This document shows, piece by piece, positions 58,756 to 64,000 of a stretch of 64,000 bases of DNA (its first letter is position 1; every line of letters begins with the position of its first letter). The notes beneath the pieces are model-generated. The model did no database searches and had not been told where the DNA came from. It worked only from the letters and a program-made list of their open reading frames with translations. Source of the DNA: Wurfbainia villosa (Eukaryota; Streptophyta; Magnoliopsida; Zingiberales; Zingiberaceae); NCBI GenBank assembly GCA_025175895.1, contig CM045991.1, forward strand, positions 83,253,174-83,317,173, read 5' to 3'. The position numbers and the translations under genes were made by a program.

Positions 58756-59932
58756 TGTAAGGGATCGGATGGCCGGCTAGAGGGGGGTGAATAGCCCTTT
58801 TCGTTTGGATGGCGGTATTTTGCTCGTCTACAAAACGTTAGCGCAAGCGGAATATACAAATATAAATAAAGACAAGCAAAATAGAAACAAGCAATACAAA
58901 CACCAAGATATAACGTGGTTCACGGCTACGCCGCTAATCCACGGTCCGATTCGTCCACGGTGAATCACTCCGCCAAAACCAATCACTATCGGTCTCTCCT
59001 TTGCACAAAGCTAGGTGGAGGTAACCTTTACAACCAAGATCACTCTTCTTACAAATAGAATGGAGTAAAGCGAGTAAGAAGAGTTTAGAGCTTTGGGGCA
59101 CTAGGAAGATTGTTTGGAACTTAAGCATTAGCCTCTCAAAGGCTCACACCTCTCTTTTATAGAGGGCTAACTTCTTCCGTTGGCGCCATCGATCATGCCG
59201 CCCATGGCGGTCATTGCCCATTACTACGGCCTCCGAACACGTCGGATGCCGACGCGTTGTTGTCCAGCGGAACTCTTAGCGATCGGCCACTGGACCTCAC
59301 CGATCATTCGCGACCCGTAGTCGGCCGCGATCGGCTACGAGCGGTGGCAAAACCCTATTGACGATCACCGCGCCCTTGGCCGATCGGCGCTATCTTGGCA
59401 ATCGGCGCTAACGAGCGATCGATCGGCTACAAACCGGTCGATCGTATACCGAGCTACACTCGACGCGATCGCCATGACATGGCGATCGGTGTCGGGAAAA
59501 CCCATCCGACACTTGGCCAAATGGCCAAGTTTCACCTAAGAGCTACCCTTCCCCGGGTTACAATCGCTCACTCTCATTTCTCGGAGTCCTTTGCCTTCTA
59601 AGTTCTCTTCGTTCTCGGCCACGTCCCTCGGCAGCATCAGGCGCACGGCTCTGCAATGCTCCTTCGCGTCTCTTGCCTCGAAGTCTACTTCCTCCGGCTT
59701 CACTCCAAGCTTCTCGTCCGGCGGTCCCTCGGATGCTCCAAGCGCCGCGGCCCAAAGCTATCCTTCACCGACTCAAGGCACGAGTCATGAGATGTGAAAC
59801 TCGCCACGGCTCCATGTGCGAATTACTAAGTCCTGCACGACTTCAACGCACATATCAAATCAACATAACACACTAACTTAAACCCTTTGCCACACCATCA
59901 AAACCATATTACGGCAAGAGATTGCCCTAACA
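58756..59932 (-). repeat. Right (5') LTR of G
   Basis: TGTAAGGGATCGGATGG ... ATTGCCCTAACA, 1177 bp. In this copy the paired site reads GCGATCGCCATGACATGGCGATCG, cleanly alignable with CAGTCGACTGCCATGACATGGCAGT in B. Confidence 0.94.
59152..59162 (-). promoter_or_regulatory. TATA box of G (5' LTR)
   Basis: Minus-strand CTATAAAAGAG, one A shorter than in the left LTR copy (54815-54824). Likely promoter for the intact gag; the transcript would then include the Met at 58859 in its leader. Confidence 0.6.
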
Positions 59933-59937
59933 AGAGC

Positions 59938-61054
59938 ATCTTGTATGTAAGCTTAATCGGTCCGTTTATGGACTGAAGCAAGCTTTGAGGTCTTGGAACA
60001 TCCGCTTTGATGAGGTAAATCCAGACTTATAGATTTATTCAAAGTCCGGATGAGTCTTGTGTATACAAGAGATGTGACGGAAACGTAGTGGTATTTCTTG
60101 TACTATACGTAGATAATATTTTGGTAGTTGGCAACAATATCAGAGTGTTATCAGACGTAAGGGTATGGTTGTCCAAACAGTTTTGAAGGACTTGGGAGAA
60201 GTGGGTCACAACCTTGGGATCAAGGTTGTTGTGCTTATCCCAAGCTTCATACATAGACATGATTTTGGATCGTTTTAGCATGCAGAACTCCAAGAAGGGT
60301 TTTCTACCTTTCAGGTATGGAGTTACTTTATCTAAGGAGATGTGTCCTAGATCATCTGAGGTGATAAAGGAGCTGAAGGCGATTCCTTACGCTTCAGCAG
60401 TAGGAAGCCTCATGTATGCTATGTACGAGACAAGATATCTGCTTTGCCGTGGGCATGGTTAGCAGATATCAGAGTAATCCAGTGACAGGGACATTGGACT
60501 GCGGTAAAGCATATATTGTAGTGCCTGAGAAGGACTAGGGATTATATGCTAGTTTACCGGGCAGACCAATTACTCCCTGTGGGTTGCATGGATTGCGATT
60601 TACAATCAAATAGGGATAACAGTAAGTCTACCTCAGGTTTTGTGTTTACTTTAGGAGGTGGAGCCATTGTATGGAGGAGTGCCCAGCAAAAATGCGTGGC
60701 GGACTCCACCATGGAAGCTGAGTATGTGGCAGCCTATGAGGCAGCCAAAGAAGCTGTGTGGCTCAGGAACTTCCTGATGGACTTGGATGTGATTCCTGGT
60801 TTGCCCAGAACTATCACAATTAATTGTGATAATAATGGTCTTGATTGCAAACTTGAAGGAACCACGAGCCCATAAGGCTAGTAAACACATAGAGTGCAAG
60901 TACCACGATATGAAATCGTAAAGGAGGTAGAAGTTCTTTTGCCGCCTAGCATGCATCGTGAGGATGACCTGGTAGACCCTTTCACTAAGGCCCTTCTAGC
61001 GAGAGCTTTGATAGGCATGTGGAGGGAAGGGGAATCAAATGTATGGCAGTATGA
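59938..61054 (+). pseudogene. pol: Gag-Pol remnant of F, right part (RT end, RNase H)
   Basis: Resumes after G with the YGLKQA-like RT region, VVFLVLYV and the catalytic box changed (YVDN instead of YVDD, then ILVVGNN). Several frameshifts. 60214-60462 and 60546-60875 carry SQASYIDMILDRFSMQNSKKG, DNSKSTSGFVFTLGGGAIVW, DSTMEAEYVAAYEAAKEAVW. Ends TGA 61052-61054. Nonfunctional. Confidence 0.88.
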
Positions 61055-61069
61055 TGACAGCATAGTCTT

Positions 61070-61087
61070 TTAGTATAAGTGGGAGAT
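61070..61087 (+). other. Polypurine tract of F
   Basis: TTAGTATAAGTGGGAGAT before the 3' LTR, as in H. Confidence 0.8.
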
Positions 61088-63483
61088 TGTTGGGATGTAT
61101 ACTGAAAGCCAAGCTCTTTTGTATGAACATCTTTATTTTGAAATAAGAATCACATGATCATTGTTTGCACGTTATATTTATATGTGTGCATATTGTCTAA
61201 TATTTTACATTGTAGATAACATGGTGCCTGGGTGCGGCACAGAAGATCATGTTATCAGTCCCTTGTAGAATATAAGTAAAGGCTCACAACCAAGATGGTT
61301 TTGGACAAACCATTGGCATGGTTGTAGTGTAGCTTGGTATTGTTTTGTCTTGAACATAGAATTACACTAGTACACTTAGGTGTATTGAGCAGGACCGAGA
61401 TAGAGGTGATTCAATTTATTGCTGACTACATAATTGAATCGGACCTCGGATATTATGTTGTACATGCTCTTAATCCCGATATAATAACGGGCACATGTAC
61501 TTAATATTGATTTCTTTGATTTACCAGAGGGTGAGATTTCTATGGATTAAATCAATATGCCCGGTAAGTTGAGAAATGATATTATTTACATGGTGTGCCG
61601 TTGATTATAGGAGGAAACCGTGTCCTATATATTAGGTTGATGATGTCCCCTTGAGGAGCTCATAAGGTTCATCATGTAAACCCTGCAGGTTGACTTAGTC
61701 AACATGATGATAAGGTTGAGTGGTACTACTCGAGGAGTTAGATGTTAATTGATTGATGGTCAGTAAATCAATCAATTGACGGACATTCGATATCTTAAAC
61801 ACGGGGAGATGGATGTACAAATAATATATGGAGCCCATATTAATTTATAGGGGTTGGTGAGGTAGTTCGATGATGATCCTCTAGTGGAATGGAACATCAT
61901 TGATGGATCAAGTTTGTGTGGTTCCGATCCATCGGGTGGCCAAGACCCAACTCCTCCTCATGGTCCCTATCGTAGCCTAATATAAACCTCATGAAGTCTA
62001 GATCAAATGATGGAAAACAAATCTCTAGATCCGACGGTTGGGATTAAATTCCTAGAACCGACGGTGGAGATTAAATCTCTAGATCCGACGGTTGGGATTA
62101 AATTCCTAAGAACCGACGGTAGAGATTAAATCTCTAGATCCGACGGTTGGGATTAAAACCCTAGAACCGACGGTTGAGATTAAATCTCTAGATCCGACGG
62201 TTGAGATTAAAACCCTAGAACCGACGGTGGAGATTAAACCAAGGCCTAAACCCTAACTCTATAAAAGGGTGGCTATGGGTTGGGCGGCAATAAGTTTTAA
62301 TGGTTGATGATGGATGCTAAGGAAATTAGGGTTTTGCCTAGCATTGCTTGGGCGGCAAGCAACTTAAGGAGGAAACCCTAATTAGGGTTTTGGCTCCTTA
62401 GGGGGCGGCCATGGATGGGAATGGAGGTGGGCGGCCACTTGTGGAGGAGTTTGTCTTCTTCCTTGGAGGTGGCTAGCTCCTAGATCTCTTCTCTCCACCA
62501 TGCTTGGGTGGCAAGAAACCCTAAGGAGGATACCCTAATTGGATTAGGGTTTGGCTCTTTTGGGTTGGGCGGCCAAGGCATGGAAGGAAGGTGGGCGGCA
62601 ACTTTTAGGAAGAGTTCTTCTTCTTCCTAGGAAAGGTGGCCGGTTAGATCTCTTCCTTCCTTCTTGGTTGGGCGGCAAGAAGACCTAAGGAGGAAACCCT
62701 AATTAGGGTTTGGCTCCTATGGTTGAGCGGCTAGGGTATGCAAGGAAGGTGGGCGGCAACTATAGGAGAGGAGCTCTTCCTCTTCCTAGGTTGTGGCCGG
62801 CTCCTTCCTCTATTCCCTCCACCGTAGCCGGCGCCCAACATATTCCCTTTCTCCTCTTCACTCCATCTTGGCCGGGCGCACCAAAACTAGGGTTTGTCCC
62901 TAGTTGGTTCCTTAGTTGTTTCCATTTTGTTCTCTCTATTCTTGGGGCCGGCGGCATAAATCCTTTGTGGATTGGTGGTTGGCTCAAGCAAGAAGGGAAA
63001 GAGAGTTCTTCTTTCTTGGATTGAAGAAGATCTAGGAAGCTTCAACTTGTGGAGGATCTTCGCCCACACGAAGTCTACAAGGAGGTTAGGACATACGATA
63101 GAAGATCAAGAGGTATAAAAGTTTCACAACTTTTATTATTGTTCTTTTCATGTTCTTATTTGATATGCTAGCTTATGTTCTTTATGTTAGTATATGTTGA
63201 TTATACTAGTTTGCATTTGCATGTATTTGTATAATCATGGACCCCGAATAAGAAACACAAAAACCGGCGATCCGTCCGTCGTCTCTTCCGTGGCTAATCG
63301 ACTAGAAGAGTTTGGTTGCTTGAACAACTAGTTTGTTCAAGCGATCGCTCGAGTCGTTGGCACGACGACGAATTGGTTGTGCTTAGGAAACTCATCCCAT
63401 CCAGATTAGTTTTCATTAGTGAAAATTTTAATCCGGGGACATGGGAGCCTATGAGCATTCCGAGGATTAGCACATTGCCAACA
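61088..63483 (+). repeat. 3' LTR of F
   Basis: TGTTGGGATGTATACTG ... ATTGCCAACA, 2396 bp, same internal order of minisatellite (62019-62238), TATA box (62259-62268) and 160-bp tandem repeat as the 5' LTR. Confidence 0.94.
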
Positions 63484-63760
63484 CCATCCAACCATAATTA
63501 TAGGTATTTGAAAATCATTTATACCTATTCTGTTGTTGAGGTTGGAAGTACTCATGCTGCTCTGAAATTAGTTGGGGCTGATAATATTGCGTTGAAGGAT
63601 CTCCCCAATCATAACTATAAGAATTAAGAGTTGGATCACATATGTTCTGATATTCTCGTGGGTAACTCTAAGGCTCAATAAGAAAAACACTCTGTTGCTC
63701 ACTTTGGTCTGAATAATAAGCCTGATTGAAGTCTTCAAATTGCTGATAATAAGGATCCAT
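63484..63760 (-). pseudogene. E ORF, N-terminal part
   Basis: Minus-strand frame from ATG at 63758-63760 (MDPYYQQFEDFNQAYY...), rich in Tyr, Gln and Asp, with two in-frame stops. It runs to the F target duplication and is in frame with the part at 48942 once F is removed. The MDP(Y)YQQF-type start close to the primer site is like the first ORF of other plant non-autonomous Gypsy elements. Confidence 0.7.
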
Positions 63761-63947
63761 GTTTAAAGAAATTTCCTGTTCTTTCCTGAAAAACTAACAA
63801 ACACAATCAAAAGATACAGGAAATAGACATGCCCAAGTACATGGATATGCAAGAAATAAAAGAATGCAACCCTAAACAAAAGTTTTTGAATTTTGTTTTT
63901 TTATAAAAATTGACAACCAATCCTAAGTCTACCAAACATCATTACAC

Positions 63948-63965
63948 TCCCTGACAACGGCGCCA
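63948..63965 (-). other. Primer binding site of E
   Basis: Minus strand TGGCGCCGTTGTCAGGGA, five bases inside the right LTR: tRNA-Asp type, as used by Athila/Tat elements, with two changes. Confidence 0.85.
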
Positions 63966-63970
63966 AAATT

Positions 63971-64000
63971 TGATGTGCACGGTATTTGTGTCACGGTACC
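63971..64000 (-). repeat. Right (5') LTR of E (first 30 bp)
   Basis: TGATGTGCACGGTATTTGTG, matching the start of 44761-46315; the rest is beyond the window. Confidence 0.85.

Larger units (their letters stand above)
54414..59932 (-). mobile_element. Gag-only LTR retrotransposon G (TR-GAG type), intact gag
   Basis: LTRs 54414-55603 and 58756-59932, minus-strand primer site 58741-58753, gag 56943-58691, polypurine tract 55604-55613; perfect TSD AGAGC (54409-54413 and 59933-59937); 5519 bp. The only structurally complete gag-only copy here, and among the youngest insertions by position in the nest. Confidence 0.95.
48943..63483 (+). mobile_element. Copia retrotransposon F (Angela-like), interrupted by G
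   Basis: LTRs 48943-51340 and 61088-63483, perfect TSD CCATC (48938-48942 and 63484-63488). The coding region is closely related to H but heavily deleted. Without G it is about 9 kb. The LTR pair is highly similar by eye (about five differences in the first 200 bases, fewer later). Confidence 0.93.
44761..64000 (-). mobile_element. Gypsy-like non-autonomous element E (right end outside window), interrupted by F
   Basis: Left LTR 44761-46315, internal 46316-48942 plus 63489-63970, right LTR from 63971 on. Minus-strand primer site, one ORF and polypurine tract. Internal region without F is only about 3.1 kb and has no RT, integrase or RNase H, so it is a small non-autonomous (LARD-like) element. 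Confidence 0.85.

Overview
This window looks like nuclear DNA of a flowering plant, from a heterochromatic, transposon-dense region. I see no host gene, tRNA, rRNA or CRISPR array. Almost every base can be assigned to one nest of LTR retrotransposons built by successive insertion. The species cannot be read from the sequence. Large Copia elements with 1.8-2.4 kb LTRs, gag-only LTR elements and Athila-like Gypsy elements together fit an angiosperm with a large genome.

I label the elements K, C, B, A, I, L, D, H, E, F and G. Nesting: K (SIRE-like Copia, minus; only its 3' end is present, 1-1308) is cut by C (gag-only, minus; from 1309). C's gag gene is cut by B (gag-only, minus; 4350-26724). 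B's right LTR is cut by A (gag-only, plus; 8854-25871). A's 3' region is cut by I (Copia, plus; 12278-23668). I's reverse-transcriptase region is cut by L, a solo LTR (18314-20364). C's right LTR is cut by D (Athila-like Gypsy, minus; 27923-44760). D's left LTR holds H (Copia, plus; 28135-37000). D's right LTR is cut one base before its end by E (Gypsy-like, minus; 44761 to beyond the window). E's ORF is cut by F (Copia, plus; 48943-63483), and F's reverse-transcriptase region is cut by G (gag-only, minus; 54414-59932).

Target-site duplications (TSDs) support the order: GTTTG (A), GTTTC (I), AATCC (L), CCATC (F) and AGAGC (G) are perfect, H has TGTCG/TGTTG, and B shares only CTTC. The outer ends of C, D, E and K lie outside the window.

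Function. I, H and F carry gag-pol remains (zinc knuckle, aspartic protease, integrase, reverse transcriptase, RNase H), all inactivated. A, B, C and G carry LTRs, an initiator-Met tRNA primer site, one UBN2/zinc-knuckle gag ORF and a polypurine tract but no pol, matching the published TR-GAG class (non-autonomous LTR elements encoding only Gag). G's gag is intact. K keeps a Copia RNase H C-terminus attached to a 3' region related to the gag-only elements, so it is a candidate relative of their autonomous partner. D has gag, protease and an Athila-ORF1-like frame but no RT or integrase. E has only a Gln-rich gag-like ORF.

The most unusual signal is a system of short palindromes packed into LTRs and repeated in internal regions: CAGTCGACTG in C, B and A, replaced by CGATCG-type words at alignable sites in G and in part of B's right LTR, and by a different perfect palindrome in K. 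D has an unrelated set (CACACGGCC/GGCCGTGTG) with the same layout. All alignments were made by eye; percentages and dates are not given.
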